Shown here one piece after another: positions 23,983-32,338 of a stretch of DNA of 64,000 bases. The stretch comes from Hymenobacter setariae. Its GTDB lineage: Bacteria; Bacteroidota; Bacteroidia; Cytophagales; Hymenobacteraceae. The stretch spans positions 531,700 to 595,699 of the forward strand of contig NZ_VMRJ01000004.1 of the NCBI RefSeq assembly GCF_007713685.1, read 5' to 3'. Every line of letters begins with the position of its first letter. Position 1 is the first letter of the stretch. The translations under genes were made by a program, and so were the position numbers. The notes under the pieces were generated by a model. That model saw only the letters and a program-made list of their open reading frames with translations, was not told the origin of the DNA and did not search any database.

Positions 23983-25019
23983 AAACTGGGCTTCTCATCT
24001 TATTACTCCTAAGCGCTGGGGCACCTGGGTGGCACTGGCTGCTGCGGGTGCGCGAGCACAACGCCGCGCAGGCCCAGGGGCAGGCCGCTGCCCAGCGAGG
24101 ACGCTCGGCCGAGGCCGTGTATTACTATCAACAAGCCGTGGCACTGGCGGGGCGCCGTGGCCCAGCCCCTACACTGCTCCTCAATCTGGCGCAAGTGCAG
24201 GTGCAAGCAGGCCAGTTAGCCGCGGCCCGCGCTAGCTACGGCCAGCTGCTGGCTCCGGCAGTGCCCGCTGGCATTGGCAGCACGGCCCGCCAGCAGCTAG
24301 CGGTGCTGCTGGCACAGCAGGGCCAAGCTGCACAAGCAGTAGGACTGCTGCGCCAAGCACTGGTTTTGAATCCTAGGAACACCACTGCGCGCTACAACTA
24401 CGAGTTGCTAAGCCAATACGTAGCCGATCAGCGGCCTGCTCCGCTGCCACCGCCTGCCTCCTCTAAAGGGCCTAACCCTTCCTCGCCTCGCCCTAAAACC
24501 CCGCGCGACTCGACGCAGCAGCCTAACCAAGGCCGCGAACCCAGTCCCGATGCGCGCGCTGGCACTGACCGCACCGGCGAAGCGCCCACCCCCGACGCGC
24601 CCCTTAGGCCCGATGTCCCGCCAGCCAGCCCGATACCTAGTGCCAATGGCCAGCCTGACAATCAAAGGTCTACACCTAATGCAGGAACGAACGCTCAGGG
24701 TGGCTTCAGGCCCGGCAGCGGCGAAACGCGGCCGCTCTCCAGTGGCACGCAGCCAGGCCGCCAGCGTGGCCTTGATGCGAGTGCTACTACCGGGGCAGAT
24801 GCCCCCGCTGGCCGTGGTCAACGCCCCGGCCGCGAAAGCGCTACCGATGCCGACTTGCAGCTGCAAACCCAACGCGAGCGCCTCAAGGCCATGAGCCTGA
24901 CGCCCGCCCAGGCCCAGCAGCTACTCGATGCACTGCGCGCCAGCGAGCAGCAGTATTTGCAGCAGCGGCCCCGCGACCGGCAAGGCAAACCTCCTGCGCC
25001 GGGCACGCCTACGTGGTAG
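23979..25019 (+). CDS. TPR protein with disordered tail (BatC-like)
   Basis: 346 aa, starting at an ATGA overlap with the VWA gene, so the two are translationally coupled. A short N-terminal hydrophobic segment is followed by three or so TPR-like helix pairs (residues about 25-150: SAEAVYYYQQAVALAG, LAAARASYGQLLAP, QAVGLLRQALVLNPRN). From about 150 to 290 the chain is Pro-, Gly-, Arg- and Asp-rich and probably disordered. A last helical block (QLQTQRERLKAMSLTPAQAQ) closes it. The stop codon is the first bases of a heptamer repeat tract. A scaffold role with the VWA protein is inferred. Confidence 0.75.
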   Translation: MKTGLLILLLLSAGAPGWHWLLRVREHNAAQAQGQAAAQRGRSAEAVYYYQQAVALAGRRGPAPTLLLNLAQVQVQAGQLAAARASYGQLLAPAVPAGIGSTARQQLAVLLAQQGQAAQAVGLLRQALVLNPRNTTARYNYELLSQYVADQRPAPLPPPASSKGPNPSSPRPKTPRDSTQQPNQGREPSPDARAGTDRTGEAPTPDAPLRPDVPPASPIPSANGQPDNQRSTPNAGTNAQGGFRPGSGETRPLSSGTQPGRQRGLDASATTGADAPAGRGQRPGRESATDADLQLQTQRERLKAMSLTPAQAQQLLDALRASEQQYLQQRPRDRQGKPPAPGTPTW

Positions 25020-25105
25020 TGCTTAGTGCTTAGTGCTTAGTGCTTAGTGCTTAGTGCTTAGTGCTTAGTGCTTAGTGCTTAGTGCTTAGTGCTTAGTGCT
25101 TAGTG
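25018..25105 (+). repeat. Heptamer microsatellite, (AGTGCTT) x 12
   Basis: Twelve perfect head-to-tail copies of AGTGCTT (25018-25101) plus a partial AGTG. The tract begins within the TPR gene stop codon and ends 147 bp before the thiolase start. Such uninterrupted tracts change copy number by slipped-strand mispairing. Since it is outside coding sequence it could only affect spacing or transcription. Confidence 0.97.
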
Positions 25106-25252
25106 TGTATGAAATAGTCAGTATTAGGTTTAAAATCCGTCTTCAAAAAGAGGGTCGTACTTTTACACCTTCGCTTGGCTGCCTTTGCCTCATTCCGGAG
25201 CACTAGGTACCAAGCGCCAAGCCCTAACCCACCCCTCCCACCCCAAGCAGTT

Positions 25253-26434
25253 ATGCAAGTAAAAGAAGTAGTTATCGTTGCCGCCGTGCGCACGCCCATC
25301 GGCTCATTTGGCGGGGCATTGGCCTCGCTCACGGCCGTCGAGTTGGGCGCCATTGCCCTCAAAGGCGCGCTGGATAAGGCCGGCGTGGCGCCCGAGCAAG
25401 TTGAGCAGGTTATCATGGGCAATGTCATTTCGGCTAACCTAGGGCAGGCGCCTGCCCGGCAGGCAGCCAAGAAAGCTGGCTTGCCCGATACTGTGGAGTG
25501 CACCACCGTGAACAAAGTGTGCGCCTCGGGCTCAAAGGCCATCATGTTTGGTGCACAAGCCATCATGCTGGGGCAGGCCGATGTGATTCTGGCTGGCGGC
25601 ATGGAAAGCATGAGCAATGTGCCCTATTACCTCGACAAGGCGCGTTTTGGCGCTAAGTATGGTAATGGCCAAATGATTGATGGGCTGGTAAAGGATGGCC
25701 TCTGGGACCCTTACCACGACTATGCTATGGGCAACGCGGCCGATGCCACGGCCCAGCATTATGGTATCACTCGCGAAGAGCAGGATGCTTTTGCTCGCCA
25801 GAGCTACGAGCGCAGCGCCGCCGCCGCCCAAGCTGGTAAGAAGAAGGACGAAATTGTGCCCGTAACTATCACGGTACGCGGTAAGGAAACCGTGGTGAGC
25901 GACGATGAGGAGTACACGAAGGTGCAATTTGAGAAGTTCGCGGGCCTCAAAGCAGCCTTCACCAAAGAAGGCACTGTGACGGCAGCCAACGCCTCGACGC
26001 TGAACGACGGTGCCGCCGCCGTGCTGCTAATGAGCCGCGAAAAGGCCGATGAGCTAGGCATTAAGCCCTTGGCTCGCATCCGGGGCTTCGCCGACGCCGA
26101 GCAGGCGCCCGAGTGGTTTACTACAACGCCGGCATTGGCCATCCCGAAGGCGCTGAAGCACGCTGGCCTCGCGGCTAGCGATGTAGATTTCTACGAAATC
26201 AACGAGGCCTTTTCGGTGGTTTCGCTAGCTAACAATAAGCTGCTCAACCTCGAAGGCACCAAGGTGAATGTGTATGGCGGCGCCGTGAGCCTGGGCCATC
26301 CCCTAGGTGCCTCGGGCGCTCGCATCGTGACCACGCTGCTAAGCGTGCTGGCGCAGGAAGGCGGCAAAATCGGCGTAACCGGTATTTGCAACGGCGGCGG
26401 TGGTGCCAGCTCCATCGTGCTCGAAAAGCTGTAA
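25253..26434 (+). CDS. Acetyl-CoA C-acetyltransferase (thiolase)
   Basis: 393 aa from MQVKEVVIVAAVRTPIG at 25253, the standard thiolase start and length. The acylated nucleophile is Cys90 in TVNKVCASGSKA. The rest of the active site is present: NEAFSVVS, GGAVSLGHPLGASGARI (His) and GICNGGGGASS (second Cys). It condenses two acetyl-CoA to acetoacetyl-CoA, or runs in reverse in fatty-acid breakdown. The chain-length preference cannot be read, but the close match to AtoB/PhaA types favours acetyl-CoA. It appears to be a single-gene unit ended by a long inverted repeat. Confidence 0.9.
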   Translation: MQVKEVVIVAAVRTPIGSFGGALASLTAVELGAIALKGALDKAGVAPEQVEQVIMGNVISANLGQAPARQAAKKAGLPDTVECTTVNKVCASGSKAIMFGAQAIMLGQADVILAGGMESMSNVPYYLDKARFGAKYGNGQMIDGLVKDGLWDPYHDYAMGNAADATAQHYGITREEQDAFARQSYERSAAAAQAGKKKDEIVPVTITVRGKETVVSDDEEYTKVQFEKFAGLKAAFTKEGTVTAANASTLNDGAAAVLLMSREKADELGIKPLARIRGFADAEQAPEWFTTTPALAIPKALKHAGLAASDVDFYEINEAFSVVSLANNKLLNLEGTKVNVYGGAVSLGHPLGASGARIVTTLLSVLAQEGGKIGVTGICNGGGGASSIVLEKL

Positions 26435-26445
26435 ATTTTACTTTC

Positions 26446-26535
26446 AAGCACTTTGCGCCAGGATTCGCGAGGCGGTAATGGTTTTACTAATTGGCAAGAC
26501 CACTACCGCCCCGCGAATCCTGGCGCAAAGTGCTT
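26446..26535. terminator. Very long inverted repeat after the thiolase gene
   Basis: Perfect 24-base arms (26446-26469, 26512-26535) extend inward by a further 11-bp segment (26471-26481 with 26500-26510, one wobble). It lies 11 bp past the thiolase stop and before the convergent malectin gene, so it can serve both. Confidence 0.7.
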
Positions 26536-26612
26536 CTTAGAAGAAGTAGTTGCTTACCTCTGGCAAGTTGGTTTGAGCGCCGCTTGCAACTTAGTGGCAG
26601 GCCAAAAGCCAC

Positions 26613-28373
26613 CTAGGGGCGGATAAGCAGCTTTTGGCGCTGGGGCGGCCCCTCGGCGGGGCGCAGGCTAAGCAGGTAGAGCCCTGGTTCTACCCCGGGC
26701 ACTTCACTCACTACGTGGTTATCGCCCGCCTCCAGGTGCACAGTTCGCTCCTGCACGATGCGGCCGCGCTGGTCGCTGAGCGTGAGCATAGCGGCTTGCG
26801 CCTGCGGTACCGTGCAGGTGAGGGTAAAGTGCCCGGTGCTCGGGTTCGGATATACCCGCAAGTTGCGCAGGGCAGCAGGAACGGGGACGGGAGCGGGAAC
26901 AGCGGCTACGCGCTGGGAGCTGCTTGTCGCAGCCGGGTTGCTAGCTATTCGTCTCAGAATTTCGATGGCCGAAATCTTGGCTTGGTCGACGCCGCCACTT
27001 TCGTAAGGCACCCGAAAATCAAGATTCAACACGCCATCGGTGACGGGCACTACGAACGACTCTAGGGTGGCCGTGAGCGGGCCTACCTTTTTCACAATGT
27101 CGTAGTTGCTGAGTACTTTCTTGCCCTCCAGGCTCACATCAAACACGCGCTGGCCAACCTGGGTCCAATAAATTTCGGCAAAGTGCAGGATGACGAGGTA
27201 CTCGCCATTGCCGGAGTCGAACGAGAAGTGGAGTTCTCCGTTGGTGCTGTAGCGCTCGCTCTGGTACAGCAATTGGTCGGGTGTGCCGCTGATGAGAGCG
27301 GTGGTGGAAGCACGGGCACTACCAAAATCCGGGTATTTATCGGCATAAAACCAGCCCCGCGTGGTGGACCCGGCGCTGCCGCCCATATTCACCGGAAACA
27401 CGATTTCGTAGGGCGAAGGAACAACCGTAATGGTGACGGTACTCACGTCGCTGGTCGCGCCCTCGTTGTCGCTCACCACTAAGCCAAAGACATAAGTGCC
27501 GGCTACCAGCCCACTCACGAGGGGGGTAGCACTAACCGGACTACTGAAGACGGCCGGCAGCGGCCCGCTGAGCTGCGTCCAACTGTATCCGGTTACCACG
27601 CCATCCGCATCGGTCCCCGTCCCGTGCAGGGTAATGGAGGCAGTGGGGGCCGGCGGGTAGAGCACGGCGGGGAGCGTCGCGGTCTGGGCAGGCCCTGCAT
27701 CAGCTACCGGGCGCTGATTGGTCGCGGACGTAGGCAGCACTTCCAACGCCGAAAGTTTGGCTTGGTCGGCGCCGCCACTTTCGTAAGGGACGCGCAGGTC
27801 CAGATTTAACACGCCATCGGCGACGGTCACCCGGAGCGTTTCGGAGGTAGCGGTCAGGGGCCCAACCTTGGCCACGATATCGTAGTGACTGCGCACGAGA
27901 CGGCCCTCTAGGCTAATGTCAAACACGCGCTGGCCCGGCCGGGTCCAGTAAATTTCGGCAAAGTGCAGGACGACGGAGTAGGTGCCATTGCGCACGGGCA
28001 CGGCGTAGCTCAGCATTCCATTGGTACTGTAGCGTTCGCTCTGGTACAGGGCTTGGTCGGCGGTGCCCGCAATGGAAGCCGTGGTAGCAGCCGCACTGCT
28101 GCTGGGTGAATAGTATTGGTCCGCATCAAACCGCCCGCTAGCAGTTTGCACCGACCGCCCCCCGCTGTTTAGCCGGTAGGCTTTTGGTTTTGGTTTAGCA
28201 GCCGTCAAATCCTTGCCCGAGGATAGGCCTGCGGTCTGGTGCGCTGGTGTGCCTAGGTTGCCTAGCGCAGGGACTTGGGCGTGCGCGCGCCCCGCAAAGA
28301 GGGCAACGACCCATAAAGTGAGGCCTACCCAGCAAAGGGGGGGCATAGACAAGTGCGTAGCAAGTGCTTTCAT
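26613..28373 (-). CDS. Secreted malectin-PKD-malectin protein with T9SS sorting domain
   Basis: 586 aa. Signal peptide in the first 33 residues (ending AGRAHAQ). Two malectin-like sugar-binding domains, at about 65-215 and 320-475, share repeats such as LYQSERYSTNGMLSYAVP, HFAEIYWTRPGQRVFDISLE and NLDLRVPYESGGADQAKLSA. A PKD/Ig-like domain lies between them (about 225-315, GVVTGYSWTQLSGP). The C-terminal 85 residues form a type A T9SS sorting domain (LRNLRVYPNPSTGHFTLTCT). It is therefore exported and attached to the cell surface. No catalytic residues are seen, so a carbohydrate-binding or adhesive role is inferred. Confidence 0.85.
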   Translation of the reverse strand: MKALATHLSMPPLCWVGLTLWVVALFAGRAHAQVPALGNLGTPAHQTAGLSSGKDLTAAKPKPKAYRLNSGGRSVQTASGRFDADQYYSPSSSAAATTASIAGTADQALYQSERYSTNGMLSYAVPVRNGTYSVVLHFAEIYWTRPGQRVFDISLEGRLVRSHYDIVAKVGPLTATSETLRVTVADGVLNLDLRVPYESGGADQAKLSALEVLPTSATNQRPVADAGPAQTATLPAVLYPPAPTASITLHGTGTDADGVVTGYSWTQLSGPLPAVFSSPVSATPLVSGLVAGTYVFGLVVSDNEGATSDVSTVTITVVPSPYEIVFPVNMGGSAGSTTRGWFYADKYPDFGSARASTTALISGTPDQLLYQSERYSTNGELHFSFDSGNGEYLVILHFAEIYWTQVGQRVFDVSLEGKKVLSNYDIVKKVGPLTATLESFVVPVTDGVLNLDFRVPYESGGVDQAKISAIEILRRIASNPAATSSSQRVAAVPAPVPVPAALRNLRVYPNPSTGHFTLTCTVPQAQAAMLTLSDQRGRIVQERTVHLEAGDNHVVSEVPGVEPGLYLLSLRPAEGPPQRQKLLIRP

Positions 28374-28724
28374 AGTTTAGGACAGCGTAGAAACTGAAAA
28401 GGATAAAGTCGCAAACGTCTATGGCCGTGGCACCCAGCGCGAAGAAGGCTGGACTTACTGAAAGCTTCGAAGCTCGCTTTGTAATCAAATATATGAATTA
28501 TAAATTTATTTAAATTGCTTTTATTCAAGAATTTCACGCAATAATTCACAGCACTGGTAGGCGCAGCCATCACTAGCCTAGCTTGCCTTTAGAGTAGCCT
28601 TGTTTTAAACACGCGCTGCATACCCTCCTACTGTGACAAAAGCCTGTCGAAGCAATGCTTCGGCGGGCTTTTTGCCTAGCCTGCGTTAGCGCACGGAAAG
28701 CGCATTTTTAACGTTCTTGCGGCC
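28374..28724. other. 351-bp divergent promoter region
   Basis: It separates the malectin gene (minus) and the MORN gene (plus). AT-rich at 28480-28560. A hairpin with T-run lies at 28638-28673 (see separate entry). No ORF or RNA family was recognised. Confidence 0.5.
28638..28673 (+). terminator. Terminator-like hairpin in the leader of the MORN gene
   Basis: An A-run and GCC...GTCGAAGC pair with GCTTCGGC...GGCTTTTT across a 3-base loop, ending in a T-run on the plus strand. It lies 52 bp upstream of the MORN-repeat gene and no plus-strand gene precedes it. It may end a short leader RNA or act as an attenuator. Confidence 0.5.
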
Positions 28725-30191
28725 ATGAGGCATTTTTTGTTCCTAGTATTCGTGCTGCCGCTAGTGGCCCACGCCCAGCGTAGCCAGCGCATCGTCACGT
28801 ATTTTGACTCGACCAAAACCCACCCGCGCGAGATTTTCCGGGCCCTCGTAGCCGCCGACACGGTGATGCAGGGGCCCTACAAGCGCTTCTACTACCGCGG
28901 CCAGCTAGAGGCCCAAACCCGCTACACCGACGGCAAGCGCGATTCGGTGTACGTTGAGTATCACCTAAATGGCCAGCGACGGCTCGAAGCCACTTACCGC
29001 GCCGGTGTGCGTCAAGGTCCTTTTAAAACCTACTATGAAGGCGGTAAAGTAGCCCAAACGGGCACCTTTGTCGATGACCAGCCCAGTGGCCCGCTCACCA
29101 CCTACCACCCTACCGGCGAAATCAAGCTGCAAACTACCCTCGATGGCAAGGGCCAGCCTACCGGGGCCGTGCGCGAGCTGTATGCCAGCGGCCAGCCCGC
29201 CGCCGAGGTCACCTACGTCAACGGCCAGCCTAATGGCGCAGTTAAGTTCTTCTACCCTAATGGCAAAGTACAGAGCGAAGGCACGTTGCGCAGCGGCCTG
29301 CTAAGCGGCTCGTACAAAACCTACTACGATACCGGACAGCTGGAAAGCGAAACTGTGCTCAACGACCAGACCGGCAAGGGTACCTATCGCTCGTACTACG
29401 CCACCGGCCAGCTTCAGACTGAGGGCAACTACTCGCCGGCCGCTGTAAAGGAGCGCGCCGTGACCAATAAGCTCGGCGATGACCTCACTAAGCGCGTAGC
29501 CCCGCGCACCGGCACCGCCGCGCTCGATGGCCTAGCTACTTCTTACTACCCTAGTGGCAAGCTCAAAAGCAAGACCACCTACCGCCTAGGGGTGCCTACC
29601 GGCCGCGCCCTCGATTACTACGAAAGTGGCCAGCTGAAGGAAGAAACCGACTATTCGGCCCAGGGCCGCGACCACAAAACGGTGCGCTACTACGACACGG
29701 CCACTCCCACCCGCCAGGCCGAGGAGCAGTACCGCAGCAACCACCCCGTGGGCACCTGGCACGAGTACTACCCGGACGGCAAAACGCCCCGCAAAGTCGA
29801 AAACTACGCTCTCACTGGCAAGCTGCAAGGTGAGCGCCTCACCTATTTCGACAATGGCCAAGTGCAATCGCGCCAGCAGTTTGAAAACGGCCTACAAACC
29901 GGCCTAGGGCAACAATATTTCGCCTCGGGCAAACTTTGGAAGGAGGGCACGTACCTCAAGGGCATACTTTCGGGGCCTTACCGCGAGCTGCGCGAAGATG
30001 GCACCCAGGCAGAAGTAGGCCAGTATAAAAACGGTAAGTCCAGCGGCCAGTGGACTTACTACAAAGCCGATGGCCAGGGCATCGACCACCAAGTCACGTT
30101 CCGCGACGGCAAGCCCCTAGGTACTGCTACCCGCACCAAGCTCAATGGCAAGCCTTACGTAGCTCCAAAAGCCGCGCCTAAGCGTAAGTAA
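28725..30191 (+). CDS. Exported MORN-repeat (YwqK-like) protein
   Basis: 488 aa. Signal peptide MRHFLFLVFVLPLVAHAQ. The remainder is about a dozen MORN-2/YwqK repeats of roughly 23 residues with the core Y-x2-G-x-L-x2-E: for example FYYRGQLEAQTRYTDGKRDS, YYEGGKVAQTGTFVDDQPSG, FYPNGKVQSEGTLRSGLLSG and YYDTGQLESETVLNDQTGKG. A degenerate central segment (TNKLGDDLTKRVAPRTGT) interrupts the array. Such proteins are often labelled antitoxin YwqK, but exported Bacteroidota members are probably surface or periplasmic repeat proteins. The role is unknown. Confidence 0.8.
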   Translation: MRHFLFLVFVLPLVAHAQRSQRIVTYFDSTKTHPREIFRALVAADTVMQGPYKRFYYRGQLEAQTRYTDGKRDSVYVEYHLNGQRRLEATYRAGVRQGPFKTYYEGGKVAQTGTFVDDQPSGPLTTYHPTGEIKLQTTLDGKGQPTGAVRELYASGQPAAEVTYVNGQPNGAVKFFYPNGKVQSEGTLRSGLLSGSYKTYYDTGQLESETVLNDQTGKGTYRSYYATGQLQTEGNYSPAAVKERAVTNKLGDDLTKRVAPRTGTAALDGLATSYYPSGKLKSKTTYRLGVPTGRALDYYESGQLKEETDYSAQGRDHKTVRYYDTATPTRQAEEQYRSNHPVGTWHEYYPDGKTPRKVENYALTGKLQGERLTYFDNGQVQSRQQFENGLQTGLGQQYFASGKLWKEGTYLKGILSGPYRELREDGTQAEVGQYKNGKSSGQWTYYKADGQGIDHQVTFRDGKPLGTATRTKLNGKPYVAPKAAPKRK

Positions 30192-30216
30192 ACAGCTTAG
30201 GGCAATTAATAAATTG

Positions 30217-30262
30217 AAAAGTCAGAATATCAACCAATAAACCGGTTGATATTCTGACTTTT
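30217..30262 (+). terminator. Terminator of the MORN gene
   Basis: Perfect 19-base arms (30217-30235, 30244-30262) with an 8-base loop, A-rich at the left and T-rich at the right. Probably works in both directions. Confidence 0.8.
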
Positions 30263-30386
30263 GCTTTTGATACGCTTGCTAGTTACGAGTCCTTTTTCAG
30301 GCAGATTTATCGTAGTAGTAGCCCCGCTAACCACCTAGCTTTAGACATGCAACTGCCAAGGGGGCAGGGGCCTGGCTACTGCTCGT

Positions 30387-32318
30387 ATGGAGACTTACTT
30401 ACTGCCTACGTTGCCAACTGCCATTGGCGGTTGGCCAGCTTACGCGCTGTTTTACTTGCTGGGCTTTGGGCTAGCGGGCGCGCTGCTGGTGGGGCATGGG
30501 TGGCGGCGGCAATACACCTGGCAGCCCTGGCTACTGCTGGTAGCGGGCACCGTGTTGGCTTTTATTGCAGGTACGCGCGTGGCCGCTGGCAGTGGGGCCG
30601 ATTGGCACGCGCTGCTCACCCACGGGCACTGGGGTACCGGGGCGCCGCTGGGCCGCACTGCGCTGGGCGGCATAGCCGCTGCGGTGCTCGCCCTGGCGGG
30701 CTTGCGGCGCTGGTTAGGCTTTGGACGCGAGGCGGCTGATGCTTTTGCACTGCCACTGATGCTTGGGCTGGCGGTACAGGGCTTAGGGTGCCTGCTGGTG
30801 GGCTGCTGCTACGGCACGCTGCTGGGCGCTGGTCCGGGCCTGGGTATATGCTACCTGGCCGGCACCGAGCCATGGCTGGCGCAAGTGGCGCAGGGGGCGC
30901 TACCACCCACGGCAGCCGTGAGCTTACCTGTGCAGGCAGTACCGGTTTATCAAATAGCTTTATGCTTGGCCTTAGGCGCTGGGCTGCTGGCGGGCCGGCG
31001 CACCTTGGCGCAACGGCCGGGCCTAACCTTTGCGCTGGCGCTGGGCCTGTTTGCGCTGGGGCGGCTGGGGCTAGAGTATCTGCGCGCGCCCCTAGGTGAC
31101 GTAATGGGAAGCGGCTTCTGGCACGGCCTCAAACCTGTGCAGTGGGGCTTGGCAGCTGCTGCGCTAGGGCTACTGGCCACCGCGCGCCACCGCTTGAACC
31201 CGGCCAAGAGCGCTGCGCCGTTGCAGCCCGTGCCTAACCGGCCCTTACCCAATCTGCTCCTGCTACTGGCGCTTTTAGTGCTACCACCCTGGCTGTTGCC
31301 GGGCCAGCTAACGGTAGCCGAAGCCCTAGTACTGCGAGCCTTGCTACTACCTGTATTGGCGTTAGAAACCTGGCGCTGGGTACGGGCGCTGCGGGTGGCG
31401 GGCCCGCTGCCAGCCGCTTTGCTTGGCGTAGGCTTTGGACTCATGAGCCAGGCCCCCGCCCCGGCCAGCCGGTTTTCTGAGCCCGATAAGTCATTGACAA
31501 TAAGCGGCGGCGGCCTTGTAGGCAGTAACTATCAACTATATCAAGACTACACTACCTGCAGTACGCCGCGGGCTGACATCACTTCGTTTCCTGGCTATCA
31601 CCAGCGCTACGGTGGGGGCGCGCCAGGTGTAGCCTACTCGCAGCGCCTAGGTGCTGCGCACAATCGCCGGCTCACCGTAGGGTTTAATGGATTTCTGGGT
31701 AGCACGAGCTTCGACCCGCCGGCCGGGCAGTTGCGGCTGGGAGGCACACGCGGCGATTCGGCCTATCTGCTAAATGGGGCTACGAGCCGCCGACTACGCA
31801 ACCTGAACCCTTACGTAGAGTACACGACCATTGGCCAGAGGGCCTATGGCAAAGCGCAGCAGCACAGCTACCTGCGCCTGGGCTTGGGCATGCACTTAAG
31901 CCGTGAGCGAGCCTACGACTATGCCACCGAGCCGCTGCTCGAGAGAGAAGTCCGTCCTGGCTTTTTGATTGAATACGGGGCAGCCCACCTGCTTTGGCTA
32001 CACGTAAGCAATTACTACGGCACCGATGCGGTAGGTAACGGCCTGTTTCGAATGGGCCTAGGCACAAGCTTCGGACACGAGCGCCTCACCGTGCTGGGCG
32101 GCGCTACGATAGCCAATAGCAACACGCCCAACGACAACTGGTTCAGCATCATTTTATTTGGCCAGCCTAGCTATACTGCCCCTGGTGGCTATTTTTTGCA
32201 GGCTCGCTGGCAGGCCACGCCCAGTTGGCTAGTAGAGGGCGGGGCCACCAGCAATTTCAATGACATAAGCCAATTTACCCTAGGCACCCGCTACCGCTTG
32301 CCGCTGGGCACTCGCTAG
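30387..32318 (+). CDS. Lgt-like multi-span membrane protein fused to a beta-rich domain
   Basis: 643 aa. Residues 1-270 have seven or so membrane helices and resemble prolipoprotein diacylglyceryl transferase (Lgt): a THGHWGTGAPLGRTALGGIA loop and the LGCLLVGCCYGTLLG motif (about 131-146), a variant of the Lgt signature also found in divergent Bacteroidota Lgt paralogs. More helices run to about 360. From 370 on the chain is beta-rich and non-membranous (SLTISGGGLVGSNYQLYQDY; RRLTVGFNGFLGSTSFDP; GLGTSFGHERLTVLGGATIA), like a beta-barrel or outer-surface domain. This fusion is unusual. True Lgt activity is doubtful. The preceding TAGCTTTA may be a -7 box. Confidence 0.65.
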   Translation: METYLLPTLPTAIGGWPAYALFYLLGFGLAGALLVGHGWRRQYTWQPWLLLVAGTVLAFIAGTRVAAGSGADWHALLTHGHWGTGAPLGRTALGGIAAAVLALAGLRRWLGFGREAADAFALPLMLGLAVQGLGCLLVGCCYGTLLGAGPGLGICYLAGTEPWLAQVAQGALPPTAAVSLPVQAVPVYQIALCLALGAGLLAGRRTLAQRPGLTFALALGLFALGRLGLEYLRAPLGDVMGSGFWHGLKPVQWGLAAAALGLLATARHRLNPAKSAAPLQPVPNRPLPNLLLLLALLVLPPWLLPGQLTVAEALVLRALLLPVLALETWRWVRALRVAGPLPAALLGVGFGLMSQAPAPASRFSEPDKSLTISGGGLVGSNYQLYQDYTTCSTPRADITSFPGYHQRYGGGAPGVAYSQRLGAAHNRRLTVGFNGFLGSTSFDPPAGQLRLGGTRGDSAYLLNGATSRRLRNLNPYVEYTTIGQRAYGKAQQHSYLRLGLGMHLSRERAYDYATEPLLEREVRPGFLIEYGAAHLLWLHVSNYYGTDAVGNGLFRMGLGTSFGHERLTVLGGATIANSNTPNDNWFSIILFGQPSYTAPGGYFLQARWQATPSWLVEGGATSNFNDISQFTLGTRYRLPLGTR

Positions 32319-32338
32319 GCTACAACGACTAGCAGTCC

